Source: ZC4RG20 sp963702105
GTDB lineage: Bacteria > Pseudomonadota > Gammaproteobacteria > Steroidobacterales > Rariloculaceae
Reading direction: 5' to 3'
Length of the DNA stretch: 64,000 nt
NCBI GenBank assembly: GCA_963702105.1
Contig: OY969712.1
Span: forward strand, 5,208,001 to 5,272,000
Below, in pieces: positions 1-8,710 of this stretch. A program made the position numbers and the translations under genes. Under the pieces are notes generated by a model that was not told the origin of the DNA, ran no database searches, and was given only the letters and a program-made list of their open reading frames with translations. Position 1 is the first letter of the stretch. Each line of letters opens with the position of its first letter.

Positions 1-329
1 GCGCCGCCGGCACCCACCTTGGCGCTGTTCAGCTTGATCTCGATCTTCGCCGAGCTCGTGCTCGAGTGGACGTAGGTGACCGCGGCGATGTACTGCGAAG
101 TAGCGGCGGAAATGCCCGCCGAGGAAGAATCCGGCGGCATTTGGCCCTGCGACTGGTAGTACTCGGACACCGATACCTTCGCCGAATCTGCAAAAGTCAT
201 CGGCTCCGACACCTTCGCCCGAATCGTGTAGTCCTGATACGCCGGGATCGCGATCGCGGCCAGAATACCGATAATGGCAACCACGATCATCAACTCGATG
301 AGCGTGAAGCCCTGCTGCGTTTTCCTCAT
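1..329 (-). CDS. pilA: Type IV pilin major subunit, 3' part beyond the window
   Basis: Prepilin for type IV pili. The N-terminus has a short basic leader ending in glycine, then Phe, with GFTLIELMIVVAIIGILAAI at residues 7-26: the class IVa prepilin cleavage site (between Gly7 and Phe8), Glu at mature position 5, and the hydrophobic polymerisation helix. About 109 residues are visible before the gene leaves the window; the C-terminal disulfide region is not seen. The ATG at 329 follows a GAGGAG ribosome site. A sigma-54 promoter lies about 70 bases upstream and pilR/pilS come next, so control by PilS-PilR is likely. A minor-pilin role cannot be excluded without the C-terminus. Confidence 0.93.
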   Translation of the reverse strand, partial: MRKTQQGFTLIELMIVVAIIGILAAIAIPAYQDYTIRAKVSEPMTFADSAKVSVSEYYQSQGQMPPDSSSAGISAATSQYIAAVTYVHSSTSSAKIEIKLNSAKVGAGG

Positions 330-400
330 TGCGAGAAGCTCCTCTAAGCGGTTTTGATTCAGTCTTGTCCGGACGCTGATCGCGTCGCTGCGCAGTAGAC

Positions 401-417
401 TGCAATCGATATGCCAA
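401..417 (-). promoter_or_regulatory. Sigma-54 (-24/-12) promoter of pilA
   Basis: Read on the minus strand the sequence is TTGGCATATCGATTGCA. It matches the RpoN consensus TGGCAY-N5-TTGCA with the correct ten bases between the GG and GC elements. It lies about 72-88 bases upstream of the pilA start and faces pilA. The sigma-54 activator PilR is the next gene, the known arrangement in Pseudomonas and Xanthomonas. Confidence 0.85.
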
Positions 418-526
418 GGGCTGTGAACTATGTCAAAAGCCGAGTGGCGGCGCGGCTTGCAGCGGCGGTGCTGCTTCGAGGTTCGACATATTGCCGGTTC
501 TGGAGCGTCACCGACAATCGAATAAC

Positions 527-541
527 GGTCACAATGTGACC
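527..541. promoter_or_regulatory. Palindromic GTCAC/GTGAC site, candidate PilR enhancer
   Basis: GGTCACAATGTGACC is a perfect inverted repeat with a three-base centre. Further GTCAC/GTGAC half-sites occur at 507-511, 548-552 and 569-573. The cluster starts about 110 bases upstream of the sigma-54 -24 element, the usual distance for an enhancer-binding activator. Assignment to PilR is an inference from position. Confidence 0.5.
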
Positions 542-640
542 AAAATTGTCACCGCGAGTCGCTGACCGGTGACACGGCGCTGCCGAAAGTCCGACAAAGG
601 CGCCCAGAGCGGCAACGAAGACGCGATTCTCCCCCACCGT

Positions 641-1978
641 TCATTCGATTCCGAGCTTCTTGATCCGGTACCTGAGCGCCCGAAAGCTGATGCCGAGCAA
701 ATGCGCCGCCGCCGTCTTGTTGTACCGCGTCTGCTCGAGCGCCTTGACGATGGCGTCGCGCTCGATCTCCTCGAGCTGCGTGCCGAGCGGTGCACCGTCC
801 TGCACGGCGGCCGCGCTTTCCTCCTCTCCGCCCGCCGTGGGCCGCAACTGAATATCGTCTACGTCGATCTCCTCGCCGGCGCACAGCGTAAGCGCGCGCT
901 CGAGGATGTTTTCGAGCTCGCGCACATTGCCCGGAAACCTGTAGCCGAGCAGCGCGGCCTGGGCCTTCTTGGTGAGCCGCGGTGTCGGCACAGCCTGTAC
1001 GGAGGCGAGGCGGCCGAGAATGCGCTGCGCGAGCATGAGCACGTCGTCGCCGCGTTCTCGCAGCGGCGGCACGTGCAGCTCGATGACGTTGATGCGGTAG
1101 AAGAGATCTTCTCGAAAGGCCCCTTCGGCCACGAGCTCGCCGAGGTCGCGATGCGTCGCGCTCAGGATCCTCACGTCCACCGGCAGCTCGCTGACCTGGC
1201 CGACGGGCCGAATCGCCTTCTCCTGAATCACACGCAGCAGCTTGACCTGCATGTGCAGCGGCAGGTCCGCGACTTCGTCGAGAAACAGCGTCCCGCCCTC
1301 GGCCGTCTGCACGAGCCCCACCTTGTCGCCCACGGCGCCCGTGAAGGCGCCCTTGCGGTGGCCGAAGAATTCGCTCTCCATGAGCTCGGTCGGGATCGCG
1401 CCGCAGTTGATGGGCACGAACGGCCCGTCGCGGCGCGGACCCGCCTCGTGGATCATGCGCGCGACGAGCTCTTTGCCGGTGCCGGACTCGCCCGAGATAT
1501 GCACGGGCGCCTGGCTGCGCGCGACCTTGGCGATCATTGCGCGCACGCGCTCGATCGCGGGCGAGGCGCCGACGAGCTCCTGGCCGGCGCCGGCCTTGCC
1601 GCGTCCGCCGGAGCCCTTGAGCTTGAGGGCCGCGGTTACGAGCTTGCGCAGGTCGCCCAAATCGAGCGGCTTGGAGACGAAGTCGAAGGCACCGAGCTTC
1701 AAGGCCTTGACGGCCGTCTCGACGCTGCCGTGCGCGGTAATGACGGCGACGGGCGTCCCGGGCGCCTCGCGCTGTATCCATTCGACGAGCTCGAGGCCGT
1801 CGCCGTCGGGCAGGCGCATGTCGGTCAGGCAGAGGTCGAAGTGGTCGCCGGCGAGCGCGCGCTTGGCGTCACCGAGGTCCGTGCAGCTGCGCGCGGCAAT
1901 GTCCATGCGCTCGAGCGTAATAGAGAGCAGCTCGCAGATGTCGGGCTCGTCGTCGACGACGAGTGCTGTCGGCTTCAT
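641..1978 (-). CDS. pilR: PilR, sigma-54-dependent response regulator
   Basis: NtrC-family activator of about 445 residues. It has an N-terminal receiver (acidic DDE near residue 10, phospho-acceptor Asp in LTDMRLPDGDG, Lys in SKPLD), a central AAA+ domain with Walker A GESGTGKE, the GAFTGA loop that contacts sigma-54, Walker B GTLFLDEV, and a C-terminal Fis-type helix-turn-helix (NKTAAAHLLGISFRALRYRI). The start is the ATG beginning MKPTALVVDDEP; upstream extension of the frame adds only unrelated residues. It follows pilS on the same strand and lies upstream of pilA, whose sigma-54 promoter it should activate. Confidence 0.96.
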   Translation of the reverse strand: MKPTALVVDDEPDICELLSITLERMDIAARSCTDLGDAKRALAGDHFDLCLTDMRLPDGDGLELVEWIQREAPGTPVAVITAHGSVETAVKALKLGAFDFVSKPLDLGDLRKLVTAALKLKGSGGRGKAGAGQELVGASPAIERVRAMIAKVARSQAPVHISGESGTGKELVARMIHEAGPRRDGPFVPINCGAIPTELMESEFFGHRKGAFTGAVGDKVGLVQTAEGGTLFLDEVADLPLHMQVKLLRVIQEKAIRPVGQVSELPVDVRILSATHRDLGELVAEGAFREDLFYRINVIELHVPPLRERGDDVLMLAQRILGRLASVQAVPTPRLTKKAQAALLGYRFPGNVRELENILERALTLCAGEEIDVDDIQLRPTAGGEEESAAAVQDGAPLGTQLEEIERDAIVKALEQTRYNKTAAAHLLGISFRALRYRIKKLGIE

Positions 1979-2036
1979 CTTCGCTCGTGCCCCCCTTCGT
2001 CGATACGTGCCGCGCTTCGTGGATGGGCGATCCGAA

Positions 2037-3890
2037 TCAGGCGTCCTCGGACTGCCATCGCTGCGGGTCCGCAAACACGACCCGGAACTGGCTGCCGCCC
2101 CCCGGGCGCGGGATGTAGCGTAGCGTAGCGCCGTTGCGCTCGCACAGCTCTCGGGAAATATAGAGCCCGAGGCCGGTGCCGCTGGCCTGCCCCGTATAGA
2201 ACGGCTCGAATATCTGCTCAACCTTGTCGGGCTCGATGCCGGGGCCTCGGTCGGCGACCTGCAGGTACGGCCGGCCGGAGGTCTCGACGCGGCCCGAGCC
2301 GAGCTCGACGGCGATCGCGCCGGCCGTCGCGCTCGCATATTTGACGGCGTTCTCGCAGAGGTTCCAGACGATCTGGTGCAGGTGGGTCGGGTCCATCTCG
2401 ACCTCGAGCTCGACGGAATCGGCGGTCACGGAGACGGCGTTCTCGTACAGCTCGAAGCTCGCGACGAACTCGGCCGCGAAGTCCTGCATCCAGCCGAGGA
2501 GGTGGAAGCGTTCGGGGCGCGTCTGGTCGCGGCGCGAGAGCGCGAGGACGCTCTCGACGATCTGACTCACGCGGTTCGCGTTCACGCGGATGATGTCGGT
2601 CAGGCGCTTGTCCTGGGGCGCGAGGCTCGGCGATTCGGCCAGCAGCTGCCCGGCGTGGCTCATGGCGCCGATCGGGTTCCTGATTTCGTGCGCGATGCTC
2701 GCGCTGAGCCGGCCGAGGGCGGCGAGCTTGGTCTGCTGAACACGCTCGGCGATCAGCGAGGTGTCCTCGAGGAAGATCACGACGCCGCCGGCGCGGTCCG
2801 CGCCGAGCGGCGCGAAGTGCGGCTGGATCGTCGTAGAGCCGTCGGCCGACGAGAACGGTGCCGGCCGCTCGTCGCCCGAGGACGCAGGCGTGTGCGCTGC
2901 CGCTTCTTCGCTCGCCGAGCTTGCCGTGCGCGACCCGCTCGACCCGCTCGCCGCGCTCCCCCCGCTCTCGGTGCTCCCCGCGCCCGCCGCGCCCGCCGGG
3001 CCGCTCTTCGCGACTCCGTGCCGCGAAGGGCCCGCGCGCCAGCCCGCGAGCCGCGCCGCAAGCTCCGGCGACAGCGCGCGCAGAGACCGCGGCCGGCCCC
3101 TTATCGTCCCGCCGAAGTGCTTCATGGCCGATTCGTTCATGAGCCGCACCTCGTCGTCTCCGTCCACGACGGCGATGCTCTCGCGCAGGTGCTGGATGAT
3201 GTATTCGTTGAGCTCGACGAGGTTGCGCAGGTCCACGCCGCGCTGCTCGGCCAGCGCCTCGGTCTCGACGAGGCGCCGCCGTACGAGCTGGACGACGGCG
3301 ACGATGAGGAAGACGACGGCGCCGAGCACGCCGGCGGCGACGTATTGTTCGAGCGAGGTCTGGCCGTTGATCTGGGCGATGGTCTGCTCGGTCAGCAACG
3401 CGAGCGTCGCGATGGCCGCGAACGCGAACGCGCGGCGGGCCGGGGCGAGCAGCGAGAGCGCGCCGACGGAGACGACGAGCAGGCCGCCGAGCCCGCTCGA
3501 GACGCCGCCGCTCGCGTGCACGAGCGCGAGCACGATGGCGAGGTCGGCGCCGAACAACAGAAAGGTCTGGAATTCGATGGCGGGCCGCCGCCAGTAGAGC
3601 AGGGCCATCTCGACACAGCCGACGGCGAGCATGGCCACGAGCGCGTGCCAGGCCAGGCGCGCGTCGTTGCTCGCGACGATGCTCGATTCGAGCTCGAAGG
3701 CGATGAGCAAGGCGGTGCCGAGCGCGAGCCGAAAGAGGTTGAGCAGCGCGAGCACGCGCCAGCCGAATTCGGCGGGTTCGATAGCCGGGGCTTCCCTGCG
3801 GGCCCTTCCCCTCGGCGCGGTGCCGGCGGGGACGGTTTCGCCGGAGGCGGATCTGCCCGAGGCGGGTTTGCTTAGATCGGCGGCCGACAT
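2037..3890 (-). CDS. pilS: PilS, membrane sensor histidine kinase
   Basis: 617-residue kinase paired with PilR. After a polar N-terminus (about 45 residues) come six hydrophobic segments, a PAS-like domain, and a kinase core with the H-box SIAHEIRNPIGAM, N-box (NLCENAVKYA), DRGPGIE and GTGLGLYI motifs. The PAS domain is interrupted by a Gly/Ser/Ala-rich, probably disordered stretch of roughly 70 residues (about positions 290-355) that is not typical of PilS. The gene runs divergently from sucC. PilS is known to sense membrane pilin and to control PilR phosphorylation. Confidence 0.94.
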   Translation of the reverse strand: MSAADLSKPASGRSASGETVPAGTAPRGRARREAPAIEPAEFGWRVLALLNLFRLALGTALLIAFELESSIVASNDARLAWHALVAMLAVGCVEMALLYWRRPAIEFQTFLLFGADLAIVLALVHASGGVSSGLGGLLVVSVGALSLLAPARRAFAFAAIATLALLTEQTIAQINGQTSLEQYVAAGVLGAVVFLIVAVVQLVRRRLVETEALAEQRGVDLRNLVELNEYIIQHLRESIAVVDGDDEVRLMNESAMKHFGGTIRGRPRSLRALSPELAARLAGWRAGPSRHGVAKSGPAGAAGAGSTESGGSAASGSSGSRTASSASEEAAAHTPASSGDERPAPFSSADGSTTIQPHFAPLGADRAGGVVIFLEDTSLIAERVQQTKLAALGRLSASIAHEIRNPIGAMSHAGQLLAESPSLAPQDKRLTDIIRVNANRVSQIVESVLALSRRDQTRPERFHLLGWMQDFAAEFVASFELYENAVSVTADSVELEVEMDPTHLHQIVWNLCENAVKYASATAGAIAVELGSGRVETSGRPYLQVADRGPGIEPDKVEQIFEPFYTGQASGTGLGLYISRELCERNGATLRYIPRPGGGSQFRVVFADPQRWQSEDA

Positions 3891-4000
3891 GTGCGCGAAT
3901 CTTACCCCTTTCTACTTGGCCGGGCCCCGGTTCTCCTTTGCTAGGCCCATGGCTTTCGTGGAAAATAGCAGGCCCCTCACGCCATGTATCGGGAATTGCG

Positions 4001-5173
4001 TTGAATCTTCACGAATACCAATCAAAAGCGCTGTTCGCCGAGTACGGCGTTCCGGTGCCGCAGGGCCGCATCGCGGCCAACGAGAAGGAGGCCGCGGAGG
4101 CGGCCAAGGCGCTCGGCGGCAAGGTCTGGGTCGTCAAGGCGCAGGTGCACGCCGGCGGCCGCGGCAAGGCCGGCGGCGTCAAGCTCGCGCGCTCGTTCGA
4201 GGAGGTCGCGAGCCACGCCAAAGAGATGCTCGGGCGGCGCCTCGTCACGCACCAGACGGGGCACGACGGGCTGCCGATCGAGCGCGTTTATGTCGAGTCG
4301 GGCTCGGATATCGAGCGCGAGCTCTACCTCAGCCTGCTCGTGGACCGCGCCTCCGAGCGCATCGCGATCATGGCCTCCGCCGCCGGCGGCATGGATATCG
4401 AACAGGTCGCGGCCGAGACGCCCGAGAAGATTCTCACGGTGCAGCTGCACCCGGCCGCCGGGCTGCAGCCGTTCCACGCGCGACGCCTGGCCTACGGTCT
4501 CGGCCTCGAGAAGGCGCAGCAGAAAGAGCTGCACGATATCCTCGTGAAGCTCGTCAAGCTTTTCGAGGAGTGCGACGCGAGCCTCGTGGAGATCAACCCG
4601 CTCATCGTGACGAAGGACGGCCACGTCGTCGCCCTCGACGCGAAGATCAACGTCGAGGACAACGCGCTGTTCCGCCAGAAGCGCCTCGCCGAGATGCGCG
4701 ACCCTTCCCAGGAGGACGAGCGGGAGCGCCGCGCCCACGAGCACGATCTGAACTACGTCTCGCTGGAAGGCGACATCGCCTGCATGGTCAATGGCGCGGG
4801 GCTTGCCATGGCGACGATGGACCTCATCAAGCTCCACGGCGGCGAGCCCGCGAACTTCCTCGACGTCGGCGGCGGGGCGACGGCCGCGCGCGTCAAGGAG
4901 GCGTTCAACATCATCCTCACGAACAAGAAGGTGAAGGCGATTCTCGTGAATATCTTCGGCGGTATCGTGCGCTGCGACCTCATCGCCGAAGGCGTCATCG
5001 CGGCCATCAAGGAGGCCGATGTCGGCGTGCCCGTCATCGTCAGGCTCGAAGGCACGAACGTGGACAAGGGCCGCAAGCTCATCGCGGAGAGCGGCTTCGA
5101 CGTTGTCGCGGCCGAGAACCTCAAGGACGCGGCCTCGAAGGCGGTCGCGGCGGCGGCGGGGGCTCAAGCATGA
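4001..5173 (+). CDS. sucC: Succinyl-CoA synthetase beta subunit
   Basis: Makes succinate and ATP or GTP from succinyl-CoA in the TCA cycle, as a complex with SucD. The 390-residue protein starts at the TTG that gives the family N-terminus NLHEYQSKALFAEYG; the frame extends upstream but with unrelated residues. It has the ATP-grasp domain and the C-terminal GGGATAARVKEAF and NIFGGIVRCD nucleotide and interface motifs. Length matches E. coli SucC (388). The stop overlaps the sucD start by four bases (ATGA), so the two are translationally coupled. Confidence 0.97.
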   Translation: MNLHEYQSKALFAEYGVPVPQGRIAANEKEAAEAAKALGGKVWVVKAQVHAGGRGKAGGVKLARSFEEVASHAKEMLGRRLVTHQTGHDGLPIERVYVESGSDIERELYLSLLVDRASERIAIMASAAGGMDIEQVAAETPEKILTVQLHPAAGLQPFHARRLAYGLGLEKAQQKELHDILVKLVKLFEECDASLVEINPLIVTKDGHVVALDAKINVEDNALFRQKRLAEMRDPSQEDERERRAHEHDLNYVSLEGDIACMVNGAGLAMATMDLIKLHGGEPANFLDVGGGATAARVKEAFNIILTNKKVKAILVNIFGGIVRCDLIAEGVIAAIKEADVGVPVIVRLEGTNVDKGRKLIAESGFDVVAAENLKDAASKAVAAAAGAQA

Positions 5174-6039
5174 GCATCCTCGTCGGCAAAGATACGAAGG
5201 TCATCTGCCAGGGCCTCACGGGCAAGCAGGGTTCGTTTCACACGGAGCAGTGCCTCGCCTACGGCACGAAAGTCGTGGCGGGCGTCACGCCGGGGCGCGG
5301 CGGCACGGAGCACCTCGGGCTGCCGGTCTACGATACGGTCCGCCAGGCACGCGAGGAGACGGGCGCGACGGTCAGCATGATCTACGTGCCGGCGCCGTTC
5401 GCGGCGGACGCGATCCTCGAGGCGGCCGATGCAGGGCTGGAGCTCATCGTCTGCATCACGGAAGGCGTGCCCGTGCTCGACATGGTGCGGACCAAGGCCG
5501 TGCTCAGGAGCACGGGCTCCCGGCTCGTCGGGCCGAACTGCCCGGGCGTCATCACGCCGGGCGAGTGCAAGATCGGCATCATGCCGGGGCAGATTCACGA
5601 GCCGGGCTCGATCGGCATCGTCTCGCGCTCGGGCACGTTGACGTACGAGGCCGTGGCGCAGACGACCACGCGCGGGCTCGGCCAGACGACCTGCGTCGGC
5701 ATCGGCGGCGATCCGGTGCGCGGCATGAACTTCATCGATTGCCTCGAGCTGTTCGAGGCGGACCCGGCGACGCGCGGCATCGTCATGATCGGCGAGATCG
5801 GCGGCACGGACGAGGAGGCCGCGGCGGAGTACATCGCGGCGCACGTGAGCAAGCCCGTGGTCGCCTACATCGCGGGCGTCACGGCGCCGCCGGGCAAGCG
5901 CATGGGCCATGCCGGCGCGATCATCTCGGGCGGCAAGGGCACCGCGCTCGACAAGTACAAGGCGCTCGAGCTCGCGGGCGTCGTGACGGTGCGCTCGCTC
6001 GCCGACCTCGGCGAGGCGATGGCCAAGGCGCTCGGCTGA
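5170..6039 (+). CDS. sucD: Succinyl-CoA synthetase alpha subunit
   Basis: 289 residues. N-terminal CoA-binding Rossmann domain (LTGKQGSFHTEQ, VTPGRGG) and a C-terminal ligase domain with the phosphohistidine motif GHAGAI. GPNCPGVITP is also typical of SucD. Coupled to sucC by an ATGA overlap. Followed after three bases by a dispersed palindromic repeat that could act as a terminator. Confidence 0.97.
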   Translation: MSILVGKDTKVICQGLTGKQGSFHTEQCLAYGTKVVAGVTPGRGGTEHLGLPVYDTVRQAREETGATVSMIYVPAPFAADAILEAADAGLELIVCITEGVPVLDMVRTKAVLRSTGSRLVGPNCPGVITPGECKIGIMPGQIHEPGSIGIVSRSGTLTYEAVAQTTTRGLGQTTCVGIGGDPVRGMNFIDCLELFEADPATRGIVMIGEIGGTDEEAAAEYIAAHVSKPVVAYIAGVTAPPGKRMGHAGAIISGGKGTALDKYKALELAGVVTVRSLADLGEAMAKALG

Positions 6040-6042
6040 GGG

Positions 6043-6065
6043 AAAAGGGGTCAGAGCCCTTTTTT
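6043..6065 (+). repeat. Dispersed palindromic repeat, forward copy
   Basis: Copy of the repeat with core GGGGTCAGAGCCC flanked by an A run and a T run; it folds as a short stem-loop ending in T residues. This is a single forward copy just after the sucD stop. It resembles an intrinsic terminator readable in both directions. Confidence 0.85.
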
Positions 6066-6089
6066 GAACCCATCCGGTAAGGCACGCGC

Positions 6090-7697
6090 TTGAAGATTGC
6101 GCTCGCGCAGCTCAACACCCGTGTCGGCGGCATCGACGCCAATACGAGCAAGGTCCTCGACTACGCGCGCCGGGCCCGCGACGAGCTCGGCTGCGAGCTT
6201 GTCCTGTTCCCCGAGCTCACGCTGAGCGGCTACCCCCCCGAGGACCTGCTGCTGCACCGCGGCCTGCGCCGGCGCGTCGAGACGGCGTTCGAGAAGATCC
6301 AGAGCGCGGTCGAGGGCATTGCGCTTTACGTCGGCTACCCCGAGTACCAGGGCGAGTTCATCTACAACGCGGGCGCGTTCATCAAGGACGGCGAGGTGCT
6401 CGCGCGGCACCGCAAGGCCATCCTGCCCAATTACGGCGTCTTCGACGAGAAGCGCTATTTCCAGCCCGGCATGAACGCGACCGTCGCGCCGCTCGCGGGC
6501 CTCAAGTTCGGTCTCATCATCTGCGAGGACGCCTGGAGCCCCGAGCCGAGCCGCGCCGCGGTCAAGGCCGGCGCCGAGGTCCTGCTCGTCATCAACGGCT
6601 CGCCCTACAACATGCGCCAGCCGCAGACGCGCGAGCACGTGCTCGCGCGCCGGGCCCGCGAGAACGGCGTGCCGCTCCTCTACGTCAACATGGTCGGCGG
6701 TCAGGACGAGCTCGTGTTCGACGGCGGCTCGTTCGCCCTCGACGCCGCGGGCGAGACGGTGTTCCGCGCGCCGATGTTCGAGGAGGGCCTGCACGTCGTC
6801 GAGCTCGAGACCGGCCGCGGCGCGCCGCGTATCGTGCCGGGCCCGCTCGCCGCGCAGCCCGAGCGCGACGAAAGCGTCTATCGCGCGCTCGTGACCGGCA
6901 CGCGCGACTACGTCGAGAAGAACGGCTTCAAGGGCGTCGTGCTCGGCCTCTCGGGCGGCGTCGACTCGGCGCTGACGCTGTGCATCGCCGTGGACGCGCT
7001 CGGCGCCGACCGCGTGCACGCCGTCATGATGCCTTCGCGGTTTACTGCGTCCATGAGCCTCGAGGATGCGGCCGGCCAGGCCCGCGGGCTCGGCGTGCGC
7101 TGCGATCTCATGTCGATCGAGCCGATGTTCGAGACGACGCTCGAGACGCTGAAGCCCGTGCTCGGGAATCTGCCGCCGGACACGACCGAGGAGAATATCC
7201 AGTCGCGCTGCCGCGGCGTGCTGCTCATGGCGCTCTCGAACAAGCTCGGCGAGATGCTGCTCACGACGGGCAACAAGAGCGAGATGGCCGTAGGCTACGC
7301 CACGCTTTACGGCGACATGGCGGGCGGGTTCGCGCCGCTCAAGGACTGCAGCAAGACGCTCGTCTACGAGCTCGCGCGCTATCGGAACCGCGTCGCCGAG
7401 GTCATTCCGGAACGCGTCTTGACGCGGGCGCCGAGCGCCGAGCTGCGCGAGGACCAGAAAGACACGGATTCGCTGCCGGCCTACGATATCTTGGATTCGA
7501 TCCTCGAGGCCTTCATCGAGAAGGACTACTCCGTCGAGCAGATCACGGAGCTCGGGTTCGACCGCGACACGGTCGTTAAGGTCCTGCAGATGGTCAAGCG
7601 CGCCGAGTACAAGCGGCGGCAGGCGCCGCCCGGCGTGCGCGTCAGCAGCCGGGCTTTCGGGCGCGACTGGCGCTATCCGATCACGTCGGCTTACTGA
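6090..7697 (+). CDS. nadE: Glutamine-dependent NAD+ synthetase
   Basis: Amidates nicotinate adenine dinucleotide to NAD+ using glutamine. The 535 residues comprise an N-terminal nitrilase-type glutaminase (Glu in FPELTLSGYPPEDL, Lys in RHRKAILPNYGVFDE, Cys in LIICEDAW) and a C-terminal ATP-dependent synthetase with the PP-loop LSGGVDSAL and TTGNKSEMAVGY. The two-domain length is normal for the glutamine-using form. The TTG start at 6090 follows an AAGG site and gives the family N-terminus MKIALAQLN. Converges with bamD. Confidence 0.96.
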   Translation: MKIALAQLNTRVGGIDANTSKVLDYARRARDELGCELVLFPELTLSGYPPEDLLLHRGLRRRVETAFEKIQSAVEGIALYVGYPEYQGEFIYNAGAFIKDGEVLARHRKAILPNYGVFDEKRYFQPGMNATVAPLAGLKFGLIICEDAWSPEPSRAAVKAGAEVLLVINGSPYNMRQPQTREHVLARRARENGVPLLYVNMVGGQDELVFDGGSFALDAAGETVFRAPMFEEGLHVVELETGRGAPRIVPGPLAAQPERDESVYRALVTGTRDYVEKNGFKGVVLGLSGGVDSALTLCIAVDALGADRVHAVMMPSRFTASMSLEDAAGQARGLGVRCDLMSIEPMFETTLETLKPVLGNLPPDTTEENIQSRCRGVLLMALSNKLGEMLLTTGNKSEMAVGYATLYGDMAGGFAPLKDCSKTLVYELARYRNRVAEVIPERVLTRAPSAELREDQKDTDSLPAYDILDSILEAFIEKDYSVEQITELGFDRDTVVKVLQMVKRAEYKRRQAPPGVRVSSRAFGRDWRYPITSAY

Positions 7698-7750
7698 GCG
7701 GGCGGCCGGCTCGGCGACTGCTCAGCGTTGAGCCCGGCTCAGGGCTTACC

Positions 7751-7784
7751 CCGGTGCAGCGCTGAGCCCGGTGCAGCGCTCAGC
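7751..7784. terminator. Tandem 17-base repeat with hairpin between convergent genes
   Basis: Two adjacent copies of CCGGTGCAGCGCTSAGC (7751-7767 and 7768-7784) differ at one base. That difference makes GCTGAGC (7761-7767) complementary to GCTCAGC (7778-7784), giving a 7-bp stem with a 10-base loop. It lies between the convergent nadE and bamD, so a termination role is plausible, but there is no T tract. Confidence 0.4.
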
Positions 7785-7801
7785 TCAGCGCGGCCCAGCG
7801 C

Positions 7802-8575
7802 TCAGTCGTTCTTGGCCGTCGCGGTCCGCGCCCCGAAGTTCTCCGAATAGACGCGCTGCGCGTCGGCCGCGAGGTCCTTCATGCCCAGCCTGTTGTACGC
7901 GGCGACCATGATCTGCAGCGATGCCTTGAGCTGCGGGGCCCCGGGGTAGTGCTCGAGCGCGTACTTGGCACGGTTCGCGGCCGCGACGTAGGCACCGCGC
8001 TCCATGTAGTACGACGCGACGTGGTTCTCGTAGGCCGCGAGCCGATTGCGCAGGAACACCATGCGCCGCTGCGCGTCCGGGACGTATTGACTGTCCGGAA
8101 AGCGGCGAATGAGCTCCTGGAACGTCGAGAACGCCTTCAGCGTATCCTTGGGCGGCCGCGCCGTCATGTCCACGCGGAAGATCTTCTCGAGGATATTCGG
8201 CGCCTGATCGAAATCGACGACGCCGCGCATGTAAAGCGCATAGTCCACGCGCGGGTGCGTCGGGTTCTCGCGCTCGAACTGGTCCGCCGCGTCCACGGCG
8301 GCCTCGGGCTGGTTGCTCTTATAATAGGCGTAGATGAGGTCGAGCTGCGCCTGCCGCGTCTCGGGGGCGAACGGATAACGGCTTTCGAGCGCGAGGTATT
8401 CCTTGATCGCGCCCTGGTAGTTGGCGCCCTGCATCATGTCGTTCGCGCGCCGGTACATCGCCTGGGGACCTATGTCCTGGACGACGCCCTGGCGGTGGTT
8501 CGCACAGCCGAGCGCCGCGACGCCGAGGGCGGCGAGGACGAGCATCTGAAGGACGGTTTTGAGCTTTCCGAACAC
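7802..8575 (-). CDS. bamD: BamD, outer-membrane assembly lipoprotein
   Basis: Essential lipoprotein of the BAM complex that inserts beta-barrel proteins. From the GTG at 8575 the protein has 257 residues: a signal sequence with lipobox ALGC around residues 23-26, then TPR-like helical repeats (YRRANDMMQGANYQGAIKEY, DLIYAYYKSNQPEAA, RRMVFLRNRLAAYENHVA, YYMERGAYVAAANRA). E. coli BamD has 245 residues. An ATG at 8545 would shorten the signal sequence; the GTG has an upstream AGAG and is preferred. Divergent from rluD, the common arrangement in Gammaproteobacteria. Confidence 0.93.
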   Translation of the reverse strand: MFGKLKTVLQMLVLAALGVAALGCANHRQGVVQDIGPQAMYRRANDMMQGANYQGAIKEYLALESRYPFAPETRQAQLDLIYAYYKSNQPEAAVDAADQFERENPTHPRVDYALYMRGVVDFDQAPNILEKIFRVDMTARPPKDTLKAFSTFQELIRRFPDSQYVPDAQRRMVFLRNRLAAYENHVASYYMERGAYVAAANRAKYALEHYPGAPQLKASLQIMVAAYNRLGMKDLAADAQRVYSENFGARTATAKND

Positions 8576-8710
8576 TTTTCTCTTGACTCGGGTCCAATAT
8601 GCGGCAATGGTCCGCGCCTCGTTCGCCGGGCCGCGGCACCCGCCTGGGCAGGATCGATTGCAGCGTTTGACGGCGCAGTATAGCGGAAAGTTTCGCCGGG
8701 GCCGGCGCGC

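Noticed and set aside
569..2128. Long plus-strand frames opposite pilR, pilS, aspS, hemA and others
   Set aside because: They are shadows of genes on the other strand, common at this GC content; they show Arg/Ala-rich composition and no family motifs.
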